NCBI GenBank assembly: GCA_944548615.1
Contig: OX155964.1
Span: 18,456,653 to 18,520,652 of the forward strand
Direction: 5' to 3'
DNA: 64,000 bases
Source of the DNA: Micropterix aruncella
Lineage: Eukaryota; Arthropoda; Insecta; Lepidoptera; Micropterigidae
The notes under the pieces were generated by a model. That model ran no database searches. It was not told where the DNA came from and worked only from the letters and a program-made list of their open reading frames with translations. The translations under genes and the position numbers were made by a program. Positions 25,942 through 36,149 of this stretch are shown here, piece by piece; the stretch's first letter is position 1; each line of letters starts with the position of its first letter.

Positions 25942-26996
25942 TGTGGTACCTCGGCGTAATGTTAAAACATTATGTTTCCGTCGCGACGTATTTTATTATG
26001 TCGCGAGCTTGGGATCTCGCTTTTAACATGAGCCGCATACGCACGATTATAGTTGAACACATGAATCATGTTGAAGCTACAGTATACTGTTATTTCCGTA
26101 TTAACCGTAAGGAAAATGTTGATACATATAATCGAGTAATGGAGTTTTAACAAAATTCCTTGTAATGTAACAGAAATACGATTGAGACATTATTCTGTAT
26201 AAAACCGTAATAACAAAATGGTAATGTAAGAATCAATCTAATATTTTTTCTCGGTGCATATGGAAATGTTACATATAATGTTTTTAAATGTCTATTTTTA
26301 GTTGCCCTGCTCATTAACCGTAGAGAAGGGAAAGTATTTTGAACGCACTACTGTGTGTCTGGCGGTGTCTGTGTATTCCTTCACGAAAGCGCCCAAACGC
26401 TTAATCCGATTGAGCTGAAGTTTGGCATGCAGGCTTTATTTGATCATGACTAGAGTTGAGAAGGTTGTGGTTGAAATCGGTCCACCAGGGGGCGCCCTAG
26501 TCATATTTCAATTTCGAAATTTTGTACTGAAATTTGGTCTTCTTTGGCCAAAATCACATTGTGAACATTTGTATTGGGTTACGGCCAAAAGATGGAACGC
26601 AACCCAACCGGGTTTCTCCCGCCGACCGATAGAGGGCACTCGCCGATTTTTTAATGAAATTTACATTCAGGTTAAATTAGTCCTGGTTTCTTGCCGGGAA
26701 AGTCTTAAAGTGACACAACCGATTTTTCGCTATATTTGTGAGCCGATACAGTCGAACGTAAAGAAGTTATAAACTTCAGGGGTTATTGCATTCCTCAAAA
26801 ATCTTTTCATTTATAGAAAACATAATAACAACAACTAATGAGATCCGTAAATTTCGGCACACATACTCGCATATGCGCTATGTTCGTTGGCTTCAGATCT
26901 AGATGTTTTTACTCCGAACCCACATCTCTTCAAGGTGTAGGCTTTGAGATACTTATTAATTTGAGATTGAGTTCGGCTCTGCTTTTATTGACTGCC
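25942..26996. other. Decayed repeat-like sequence, no gene
   Basis: The stretch ~26390-26440 ('CGCTTAATCCGATTGAGCTG' then 'AAGTTTGGCATGCAGGC') resembles an internal block of a very common insect Helitron-like repeat. A 116-codon frame at 26422 runs through it and shows no domain. Borders are not visible. Confidence 0.3.
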
Positions 26997-28220
26997 ATGA
27001 CTGTCAAACAAAAAAGGAGTGTAATGTGTTCAGGGTTCATCTATGTATGTTTCTGTTTCTTTAATCCACCATAACTTCTAAACGCTTGAACCGATTTAGA
27101 AGGGTGTGGTATTTTTAGTATTGTTCTGTCATCCCAAGTATAATAAGGTACATTTACTTTTAAATATCAAGTAAGCAGTTGTCTAAATGTCCAAATGTCC
27201 AATTCCTAATTAGTATCCTAATTAGTATCAAATGAAAGGTCTGATTCATTTAATACTAATTACGGAAAGGTCGGAAATATACATGTATCTATAGGTATGG
27301 TAATATACATAAAACCACAAATAATTATTTTATAACAAAACCGTAATAAAAATAATTATTTATTTTTTTATTTATTTATTTATTTAAGAATTAATTACTA
27401 TGAAACATTGATTAGCTTATAAAAATAACAGGAACCGAATGGAAAAACCTTAGCCCGTTCTAGGGTGGACAGGACTCCAATATTACAATCAAGTTTGCTT
27501 GATTGCTTGGTTGCTTACAAATATACAAGTTGTAGTAAAAAGCTAATGACACTAAATTTCCCTAAAATGTGGTCTTCAGAATAAATTTAAAAAAAATATA
27601 TAAAAAAATATTAAAAGATAATATAATAAATAAAATGCAATTTCACTATTTAATCGGCAATAAATATCATATAAAAGTCGATTAAATAAAATAAATAAAG
27701 TTATATGTGAGAAAAGAAAGAAACAGTCATTAATATTTATTAATATAAAAATACCTAGTCTAAAAAGTATACTTCATTGTCAAAGTCAAATAATTTTTGG
27801 TAGTTAGTTCAATGTTAAAATATACTTAACATATATGTTTAAAAATATGTTATTAATTTGTGCACCTAAGTTTTATTATACTATTATTTCTAACATTTGA
27901 TGTATGGTTAGTCTGTCGTGATTGGATAACCATTTCTTTAATTTATTTTTGAATTCCCTAAATGTCAAATTCATTTTTATTTCCATATTGATCGGATTGT
28001 AAAATCTCGGCGCAATGAAAGAGTAATGTCTTTGTCCAAATGATGTTTTCCTTCTGGGTATTATTAAGCTATTTTCTAAAACTTGTCTCGTTGGTCGCCG
28101 GTTCTGAATTATTCCTAAATTTGAGTTACTGTCCAAAAAAATATAAAAAAATATAATATAATATTATAAATACAATAATTCAGTTTCTGTACCGGCAGTC
28201 GTGTTTTTTAATACTTTTTA
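26997..28220 (+). mobile_element. MITE-P copy split by a LINE
   Basis: The left part, 26997-27362, has 'TTCATCTATGTATGTTTC', 'AACCGATTTAGAAGGGTGTG' and 'CTAAATGTCCAAATGTCC'. The right part, ~28141-28220, resumes with 'ATAAATACAATAATTCAG' and the end 'CGGCAGTCGTGTTTTTTA'. The LINE at 27365-28140 lies between them, so it arrived later. Confidence 0.72.
27365..28140 (-). pseudogene. 5'-truncated LINE with ORF2 C-terminus and 3' UTR
   Basis: The minus frame 28136-27876 (86 codons) reads 'QNRRPTRQVLENSLIIPRRK', 'TSFGQRHYSFIAPRFYN' and 'FREFKNKLKKWL'. This is the typical end of jockey/CR1-like ORF2 proteins ('..R...TS.G.RSFSY.aP.lWN.lP...F...lk'). It ends in a stop, followed by a ~500-bp 3' UTR and a tail of AAAT repeats at ~27365 (TTTA on plus). 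The same UTR occurs at 6435-6890. RT and endonuclease are lost by 5' truncation. The start codon shown is not a natural start. Confidence 0.75.
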
Positions 28221-28610
28221 TTATATTTACTTGTTACTCTCTAGATACAGCCTGTACTGGCATAATTAATTTTTATTCTGTTATGTACTTATTGACCTAA
28301 TATTTTCCGTCAACTGATGATGTTGTACAACAAACAAATAAACTGTTTAAACAATATTTGATAGCGCGCGCAACACCAGATCTTTTCTCCATAGACAGCC
28401 CACACCTTTTTAAATGACATAATGTAAATTTAGTAGTTTAATGTTATATATTTTTAGCAATTTCTCTTTAAATTATAGTGTATGTGGTATGGTTTATATT
28501 ATGTGTGCAATAGTATTTTTTCCAAATTTATAAGGAGCATCTCAAACACTTTGTATTATCGTAATGATGATTTGTGTAAGTAAATAAATAAATAAATAAA
28601 TAAATGTTCT
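28221..28610 (+). other. Possible LINE 3' end with (AAAT)n
   Basis: No coding part is seen. An AAAT run at ~28578-28605 after 'TGTGTAAGTAAAT' resembles a LINE tail, but the rest was not matched to another copy in the window. Confidence 0.3.
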
Positions 28611-29707
28611 CCTACCACGTACCTCGTACAGGCTTTTTACTTCAGTAGTAGTCAGAACAACGTCTACATAATTCACTACCTAGATACTCGCTAGATTTTA
28701 CTCGACTAATACTTTCGATATTAATCTGCTACCTAATATTATACTTTTGTTTTATTTATTTTACTTATAAAATAATACAGTTGGTAGGAATTACTACTGT
28801 TGGTATAGTAAAATTGATTTTACATGGATATGTGGTATACCTACCTTAAGTAGTATAATTCTATTTTGTACATATTGACTAGTTTTTTTTTAAATAATAC
28901 ATTATTAAATTTATATTATAAATATAAAATATTTAAAAAATAATCCGAGCCACTAAATTATCTAGGTACATAGATATAAATGAAAATTAGTGCAAATATA
29001 AAAACGAATAATTAGTTATACATTGGTCAAATTAGAAATATTACAAATATACAATTACAACAATAAAAATGGCGCAATAAAAATAGTCAATAAAAATTTT
29101 AGTCCCCCTATGATTATCAAAATAATAATAATAATAATCCCTCAATGTCCCAATCCGTCAAAGTCCCTAACAGAATATATTGGGTTCTTAATAAAAAATA
29201 TACAGAATATATTGGGTTCTTCATAATACGTATACATAAAATACTTCAGTTCCGTACATTTTTTTTTCTAAAAATGGTTAGTTTTTTAGTTGTACAGGCA
29301 ATAAAAAAGTATGTAAAAACTACTTAACTAACACAATATGAAAGCATTTGTGCCGAATCGTCTCATCGAAATCGGACTATTTTCAATCGAAACGATCGAT
29401 TTAAAATCAACGTGCACATCGCTACCACCGATCGAATGGCACGTAACGAAGTTGTCAATCGTTAAATTTTATAGTCCTCTTTAAAAGGATCACAGCCGCT
29501 CAAGACTCCAAGCAAATTGTTATGAAGCAGCAATTAAAGAAGAATGCTTTGCTTTATTCATTCAAAATGGCTTTGATTCGAGATGTGGCGGAGAAATAGC
29601 TGGCTATTTTTAAAACGGTGATTAAGGGCTGTGATAATGGTTCAAAAAAATTGTTTCGGAAACAAAATTATATCAAATGAAAATTAAAAATATATTTTTT
29701 TTATATA
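28611..29707. other. No gene seen
   Basis: AT-rich sequence. A 16-base direct repeat 'AGAATATATTGGGTTCTT' (less two bases) occurs near 29171 and 29205. Confidence 0.35.
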
Positions 29708-29967
29708 TCGCACCTCCGATCAAATAGAATAATAATTTGAAAAATTCCAATTATGGCGTTTCTTTATAAAAAATATCGCAATTTCTCATTTTACACTCCA
29801 AAAAAGAGCCATAACTGTTATTTGACTAGTATCATTGACGAATTAGTGAACTAACAGTTATAACTCTTTTTTAGATTGAGATAAAATGAGAAATGGCGAT
29901 AATTTTTATAAAGAAACAACATAACTGTAATTTTTCGAGTGATTTCAGTATTTGATCGGAGGTGCGA
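29708..29967. mobile_element. Foldback MITE with TA target duplication
   Basis: 260 bp bounded by TA on both sides (29706-29707 and 29968-29969). The ends are perfect inverted repeats TCGCACCTCCGATCAAATA. Pairing continues inward for ~115 bp with mismatches: 'AAATATCGC' against 'GCGATAATT', 'TTCTCATTTTA' against 'TAAAATGAGAA', 'AACTGTTA' against 'TAACAGTT'. The spacer is ~25 bp. TA duplication suggests the Tc1/mariner group. It has no coding capacity. Confidence 0.75.
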
Positions 29968-30236
29968 TATGTGGTACCTGTATTGTATTTCTAACTGTAA
30001 CTATGTATGTATGTGCTGTCACTATCACTCGCGGCTACAACCACATCCCTATTTTTACAAGTTTTCAGTCCATTTTTTAGGTTATTTAAGAAAAACTAAC
30101 GTACATACATAAATGAAAACAATATGAATTTCCTCCCTAGGCTTCTCCGAATCGTGTATCATTTTTGTCACGATTCGCTATGTTATACGATGAGAAAATA
30201 TAGTTATACTCGAATGAAAACCAAAACAGTGTTTCT

Positions 30237-30285
30237 TTTCACACGACTGCCCGACTAAAAAAAAGTGTAATATGTTCATTGTGAA
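30237..30285 (+). mobile_element. MITE-P terminal fragment
   Basis: 'TTTTCACACGACTGCCCG' followed by 'AAAAAAAAGTGTAATATG' is the left end of MITE-P. It stops where the hairpin at 30291 begins. Confidence 0.7.
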
Positions 30286-30290
30286 TTATT

Positions 30291-30356
30291 AAAAAGGAAT
30301 ACGATAAAATCACATAAAATACTATTATTTTATGTGATTTTATCGTATTCCTTTTT
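30291..30356. repeat. Perfect 30-bp hairpin, 6-nt loop
   Basis: The arm 30291-30320 (starting AAAAAGGAATACGATAAAAT) is the exact reverse complement of 30327-30356, with loop ACTATT. Every base of the 30-bp stem pairs. It sits directly against a MITE-P end. Confidence 0.9.
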
Positions 30357-30474
30357 CTTCCCTTTAATTTTTTCTAAAAATACAAATTTTACTTTTGTGT
30401 ACATCAGAGAAAACCTGTTTTTAGTTCACAGAGAGATTTGGTTGCTGTTTTTTCAAACTTGGATTTTTTAAAGA

Positions 30475-30832
30475 TTTTCACACTTGGTTTTTATGAAATA
30501 TTTCTGCTTTATATATTCATCCATATATAGATACATGTATATTTCCAGAATGCACTTAATCAGACATTTCATTTGACACTAAACACGATATAATTATGTT
30601 AATATATCGACATTTCGACACTTAGACAACTACTTGATATTTTGACAGCTGAGGACACTTGAGATGAAATAGCGATTCTTACAATACCACCCAATTTTAA
30701 ATCGGTACAAGCGTTTGGAAGTTATGGGGGAATAAAGAAACGGAAAACATACATAGATGAGCACTGAACAAATTACTTTCTTTTTTATGGGAGGCCGTGT
30801 AAATAAAACGCTTCCCGGTACTTCATATGTAG
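30475..30832 (-). mobile_element. MITE-P copy (one end missing)
   Basis: Blocks in minus orientation: 'TTTCATTTGACACTAAACAC', 'GACATTTCGACACTTAGACA', 'TTTTAAATCGGT.CAAGCGTT' and the degenerate end 'GGAGGCCGTGTAAA'. The other end is truncated at ~30475. Confidence 0.72.
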
Positions 30833-31007
30833 TAGATGTAACAACATATATAGTGGATGCACATCATGCTTCCTCTCAGATTCTAAGAGAATATTTCCAG
30901 CGATATGCTTATTATTATAAGACACTACGAGATGCTTAGGACCTGTAATTAGACCGAGCATAATATAGTCTTAGAATGTAGTCAAAGGAATATTGAGTGA
31001 AGACTGT

Positions 31008-31077
31008 CGGTCAATCTACAGTGTAGTAGATGGACCGATAGTCCACAAGATAGTGTAGATTCTACACTATCCTGTGG
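31008..31077. repeat. Two adjacent hairpins
   Basis: The first pairs CGGTCAATCTA with TAGATGGACCG (31008-31018/31027-31037, one mismatch). The second pairs CCACAAGATAGTGTAGA with TCTACACTATCCTGTGG (31043-31059/31061-31077, one mismatch, one-base centre). No transcript evidence. Confidence 0.6.
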
Positions 31078-31345
31078 TGCATATGCTATTGGTAATAGTG
31101 AGCCATACGAAGCCGGATGTTGTTTGCATTCTTTTATTTAGTAGCCGTATTCCAGGCTGTCTTTAAAATTTCGTAGACCCTGTGATACAACTTGTAATGA
31201 CTGTTGGTTTCTTTAATAAATTAAAAAATATATGAACCTAATAATTACATACATATTAGCAAACTGTTGGATTCAATGAAAAGAGTCGGCATTTTTGTTT
31301 GAATTCAACTCAACTATACTTAATATTATATTAATAATTTATAGG

Positions 31346-31656
31346 TGCTGTCGGCGAGGCTGTGGCGCGATAAAAAGCCGCATAAAATAAGGCACTCCCA
31401 TATGTGTATTATAAAATGTAGTCGGTTAAAAATAAGAGGTGATATAGGATGTCGCCTGTAGCCGACTTGACGGCCATCTGCGATGTATTACCATGCTATT
31501 ATGTGTGCAGGGATTACACATTCGCCGGTCGCATCTTGTCGTAAAATAAACTTGTGAGTCTATCTTTGAGCTGTGTTTATTAATATTAAACGTAAATCAA
31601 CGTTAGACGAGATCAACGGATGCTGCGACGATAGGCGGGAGAGCCCCCGGGTAACA
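31346..31656 (+). mobile_element. Possible solo or degenerate LTR
   Basis: The segment starts TG and ends CA. It has TATA-like 'GCGATAAAAAGCC' and 'CATAAAATAAGG' near the 5' end and AATAAA at ~31544. 'TGGCGCATCTAGAGACC' at 31663 could be a primer-binding site. No second LTR or gag-pol is seen, so the call is tentative. Confidence 0.3.
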
Positions 31657-31769
31657 TACGTAATGGCGCATCTAGAGACCGACCACGTCTATTAGCTTCG
31701 ATTGAAAATAAACCAATGATTGAGAGTAGGTAAGGGGGGATTCGACCAAAAGTCTTAGATATACCTATG

Positions 31770-32290
31770 GGGAGGTAATGGGTCCTGTTGCAGTTAAGCC
31801 ACCAAGATGCATGTGTTTAGGGTCGGCCAAACTTACGGGTCAATACCTATCTGGCGGATTCCACGCAGAAGTGCGAGCCCGGGTAGGACTCTGGCCTGTG
31901 GGCCAGTTTCACCTAGGAGTCAACCTACGGGCGCTCCTAAAAGGTTTGCGCACCTGGCGGCAATCGACTGTGCATTCCGATTGATTCTAGCGGGGAGGGG
32001 GGGGGGGCTGGAGACAGCTTTGTTTCCTATAAAGCGGGTGCAGTTGTATACCTTGTACGGATGCAGTGGTCCGCGATAGATACGGTAGACACTCAATCAC
32101 CGCTTCGCAAGGGAGAAGACTGCGCAAGCGACTTCGAACCTGTAACCAGACGGGAGGCCCGAGAAATCTGGCCATAACTGGTAGCGAGAGCGCTTGGTCT
32201 GCCCGCTGGTTTAACTACCTGGTGTCGAGCGATAAGGGTTGGTCTCTCGCGGGCTAGTTGGCGGAGCTAGATAGTAAATTGTCTAAGTTT
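31770..32290 (+). mobile_element. GCR element copy, plus orientation
   Basis: It begins 'GGGGAGGTAATGGGTCC', then 'CACGCAGAAGTGCGAGCCCG', 'AATCGACTGTGCATTCCG', 'AAAGCGGG' and 'GGTCCGCGATAGAT.CGGTAG', and reaches the 'CTCGCGGGCTAGTTGGCG' part of the 3' third. It has an internal run of ten Gs near 32000. A second copy in opposite orientation follows. Confidence 0.8.
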
Positions 32291-32359
32291 AAGTCTTCTA
32301 CACTCATCCCACAGCTGAAAGACGATCACATATCATTATACCAGCCTGGGGTGGCAGGT

Positions 32360-32790
32360 TCGGTCGTTATAGTCGACACAGCGAAACTGTGCAGACCTCT
32401 GATAATATACGCTGCAAGTGTATGATGGACTGGAATGGCAACTTTGGAGTTGTCACCCCCGGGAGGTATAACTATATTGATCGTTATTTTATCAGTGTGG
32501 TGAACGCAGAGACTTAGAGACGAAACAGTCCACTGTCTAGCTACGCTAACATGCCCGTGAGAGTCATACGCCTTACCACGTAGCACTAGCAAGTGAAACC
32601 AGCGGGCAGCCTCACGCCGCCACTACCAGATTTGGACGGATTCCTCCATCCTCCGTTGGGTCGCAGGTTCGAAGTCGCTTGCGCGGCCTCTGTTCAGGAC
32701 GTCGAGCCTACAGTAGCGGTAATTCAGTTAGAATTTATCGAGGACCGTGGTGCCCTTTGCCTGCCCTTTACAGGAATAATTACCGCATTA
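32360..32790 (-). mobile_element. GCR element copy, minus orientation
   Basis: Landmarks on plus: 'CAGTCCACTGTCTAGCTACG', 'CATGCCCGTGAGAGTC', 'TCGAAGTCGCTTGCGCGGCC' and 'TTATCGAGGACCGTGGTGCC'. It is tail-to-tail with the preceding copy and lacks the 5' half. Confidence 0.7.
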
Positions 32791-32998
32791 ATAATGAATA
32801 TTGCGTAGCAGGAAAATTTATTATAAATACAGTGTATTGGTAGGTTGATTTTCAAAAAATCTTTTTTTTTGTTTCTAGCCTATTTGGTTGCATTACCTAC
32901 TTAACAACATTCAATAATATAAAATCTAAGACTATCGTGGATATTTGACATGATAAATAGGATAAATGCCATGTTTGAACAGCCGTCGTCCAGTATAT

Positions 32999-33085
32999 CC
33001 TAGACAACGGCGTTTGCAACATGGCCGAAACGTCAGGTGCTAAACTTCATGCAGTAAATTTGTTTTTATTCTATTTATAAAGCAA
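32999..33085 (+). mobile_element. Penelope-like element 3'-terminal fragment
   Basis: 'CCTAGACAACGGCG' followed by 'GCCGAAACGTCAGG' and 'ATTCTATTTATA' matches, in order, the DNA downstream of the GIY-YIG frame of the Penelope-like element at 36150-37190 read on minus. Confidence 0.6.
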
Positions 33086-33523
33086 CCAACAAGTTTTATT
33101 CATTTTGTTTAGTGGTATTATGGTAAATAGTAAACAAATACCTACTTTTTATTTGAATATGCTAGCATTGTTAGTTTCCGAGATGTTAAGTTTGGCGACT
33201 CGGATTCATTGCGCCTGTGTGTAGTAGGTACTTGTAATACATGCTAAATTTATACACCTCTCTTGTCATGCACCCACTTCGATAAAAAATATTTATGTTG
33301 CCATAAAATAAATCGGACGTCCTCTACCAACAAAGAGCCTGCGGGCACAGAGTGGCTGTCAGTTATGGGTTGTCAAGGCAACACTATCAAAAGTAATGTC
33401 GCCACACACTTTGTGGAAAAATATCAATAATACTGGTCGCGACGGATAAGCAAGATGAACAGGTGCTGCGGATATCCGTCGCGCAAGAAGACAGTGTGCA
33501 CCGACCGCTTTCGTTTCACTGGG
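33086..33523. other. No gene seen
   Basis: Mixed sequence with nothing recognisable. Confidence 0.35.
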
Positions 33524-33595
33524 AGATAACGATATGGGCGTGCCTCAAGGCAGCATTATAGCGCCGCTTAGATTACATATATTCTTTTTACAATA
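33524..33595 (+). pseudogene. Non-LTR RT motif scrap
   Basis: The short frame DNDMGVPQGSIIAPLRLHIF contains 'GVPQGSIIAPL', the conserved RT block preceding the catalytic YADD box in LINE reverse transcriptases. A stop follows at ~33596 and the GCR element begins ~30 bases later. Only this block survives. Confidence 0.55.
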
Positions 33596-33626
33596 ATCAT
33601 ACTCTCACTGTCTTTAGTGGGAGCTA

Positions 33627-34015
33627 ATGGGCCCTTGCTGAGTTGGACACGAAGACCCATTCTGTTCAGGGTTGGTCACACTCACGGGTCAACACCCATC
33701 CGGTGGCCTCCACGCATGAAGTGCGAGCCCGGGCAGGACTCTGGCCTTAGGGCTAGTTTCCCCTAGGAATCAACCTTCTGGCGCCCCAGGACGGTCTGCA
33801 CACCGTGCGGAGTAAGCCAATCGATTGTGCACTCTGACTAACAGTCGGGGGAGTCTGGAAGCAGTACTGTTTCCTACAGAGCGGGGGTGGTTGCGGACCT
33901 TAGGGCGACTGCTCTTGAAACGATCTTCGGCTACCCGATCCTGGGTGAACAGCCGGGCAAAGGAAGCCGTGGTCTGCGATAGATTCGGTTTACACCGTTT
34001 CACCGCTTCATTAAT
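33627..34015 (+). mobile_element. GCR element copy
   Basis: It starts 'GGGAGCTAATGGGCCC' and includes 'GTGGCCTCCACGCATGAAGT', 'CTAGGAATCAACCTTCTGG', 'GTCGGGGGAGTCTGGAAGCA' and 'GGGTGAACAGCCGGGCAAAG'. It ends after 'CACCGCTTCATTAA', so the 3' third is absent. Confidence 0.82.
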
Positions 34016-34297
34016 TTATTATATATTTCTAATAAATAAAAAAAATAAAAAACGTTTTCGATAAATTGATTCACATTAAAAACACCTGTCAGCTTATTAT
34101 AACAAAATAGATTGGAAAGGGTCTGGAGGAAATCTCCAGGAAAGGGGATACATACAGGAACATATGATTTAACAACTCTAATTTTGTAAAACGTAACGAA
34201 TACAACTACAGCATCATTGGAATCTCTTCGGATAGGGAATTATTATATAAACTAAATAACTTTAAACAATCATATATATCCACAAACGTCATATATA

Positions 34298-34510
34298 CAC
34301 GGCCCAGTGGCATAGTAGTTAGGTCGCCTGATCTTACATTCTAAGGTCCCGGGTTCGATACCCGGGCTGGGTCACCATTTTCCGTTTGGATCAAATTAAC
34401 GGAATTGAATTTTCAATTCTGTCGATCGAATGCAATAACAAGGCACACACTTACAGACATGTGACACGCACACATACATAAAACACGTCATAGTAGGGTT
34501 GGTTGTAAGA
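34298..34510 (+). mobile_element. tRNA-derived SINE, 3' truncated
   Basis: The head 'CACGGCCCAGTGGCATAGTA' and B box 'GGGTTCGATACCCGG' are clear and the body runs to 'GTAGGGTTGGTTGTAAG'. The last ~70 bases are missing. Confidence 0.85.
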
Positions 34511-34599
34511 GTCAAAATATTTGCAAAAAACTGGACTCGTTTAAAAATGCCCTTTAATTTCACAAATTGATACATTCGTGAGCTTAATATTCATTTCAG

Positions 34600-34730
34600 G
34601 CGCAGGTCTTTATAATAATCCTTTTACCAATCCATGGCAGATGCAATTACCTAGTTCTTTTCAGAGGAACTATCCGAAAGAGACAGCACTCGCTGGTATA
34701 TCACGGACTCGCTGGATACAGTATAGTTGA
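34600..34730 (+). other. Possible terminal exon (very tentative)
   Basis: A pyrimidine-biased 'ATTCATTTCAG' ends at 34599. After a 2-base partial codon and GCA, the frame reads GLYNNPFTNPWQMQLPSSFQ and RNYPKETALAG, then TGA at 34728-34730. The composition (Asn, Pro, Trp) looks more like a real protein end than most frames here. There is no upstream exon in view and I recognise no family. Chance is quite possible. Confidence 0.18.
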
Positions 34731-35714
34731 ATTCTAAATTAATGCGAGCTGTGGAACTTGGATATTGTTTTGACTATTGCTAATTTATGAGATTAAGTTA
34801 CTTAATTAGCATAAAGGAGAAAAGAAACCGGACCTAAAATATTGCTTTGCGGCGCGTCAGATAAACATAAATCCTTCGTAACCAAATCCGCGTGTCGCCT
34901 ATATAACCAGGTGTGAGATGATAATTTAGAAATTTGTGTAAGTTGGTATGTGTTATACATTTTACGAGATTTACAGCTGTAAATATCGGATTTTGCCTAA
35001 TTTTGTGATCTTTAATAATAACAAGTGTATTTAATTACTCAATGACTACTCGTTTATTGATTTTCGAATAAACAATTAATATTATTTGCTAGTTATATTA
35101 AGTTTTTATTTTATATATTTTTTTTTAATTCCCTAAACGAGTTACGTAGATTATGTATTTATCAAATATGAAGAATACGCCTTTGCGTTAAAACTCGCTT
35201 TGCCACTCGCTTTTTGTTAAAATTTTAAAAAATACATTAAAAAATATAAATACAAATTAAATATCGACGGTTAATAGAAATTTGCTCAGAAAGTCGGGGA
35301 ATCGGAAGTCATTAGGAAGAAGGGATTGGACGATGGTATATGAAAATCAATATAATAGTTCTGGGATTCTATAGGTACCTCCTGGTTAATCGACTTAACT
35401 AATTAACTTGAAATTTGAAACATAGGCTCCTGACGGGCCAAGTAATCGGTGTGCCATAAAAAGTATTTTTTTAGTCTTAGTTTGATAGATAGAATCCATC
35501 TTACCTCAATCTAATCGATTTTCGGTTCAAAAAAATTACAAACGGCAAACGAATACCAAAACTATTATATTGGTGTGTGTCCTGCATACACATATACTGA
35601 TTCCCTATATGAGTACAGATACGTCTTATAGTAAATATATAGATGTAGATTTTTATAATAGGTAGTGTTGTACTGCATAATAAATATATAAGTAAACACG
35701 TTAATTGTAAAAAC
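34731..35714. other. No gene seen
   Basis: AT-rich sequence without recognisable features. Confidence 0.4.
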
Positions 35715-36047
35715 ACTTTTTAAAAACAAGATTTTATTAAAATGCTCTGTCCCGAGCCAACCCTGGGTGCAGCAGCCATGTCATAGTATACATTAGAAAG
35801 GGTTATCATAATTGAATGCTTATACAAAATTTCCTTTCTGTGCTGTTGACCGTTGAGAACTTCCCTCGTCGGGAGCCAATCCTGGCTGCAGCAGCCATGT
35901 CAAAGTGAATTTTAGAGTGGGCTATCATAATTGAATGCGTATACAGAATTACGTGTCTGTGCTGTTGACCGAGGAACAGTAGACTCGTCGGGAGGCGGGG
36001 GCCGGTCCTGGTTGTAGAATCAGGCCATAAAAATGCATTGTCATCAG
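35715..36047 (-). repeat. Element with ~120-bp tandem units (three)
   Basis: Units restart at ~35747, 35868 and 35988 with 'CGGGAGCCAA.CCTGG'-type blocks and share 'CATAATTGAATGC.TATACA' and 'TGTGCTGTTGACCG'. The flanks 'AAGATTTTATTAAAATGCTC' and 'GCATTGTC' match the flanks of the array at 61493-61945 in inverted orientation. The array is therefore part of a dispersed element. Confidence 0.75.
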
Positions 36048-36149
36048 AACTGAACCAACGTATAAAATTTCAACTTCATATGGTAAGAGGAACGGGTTCT
36101 AATTCAACTTTCAAGATTTGACCTTAAAACGAACATACATACATACTAT

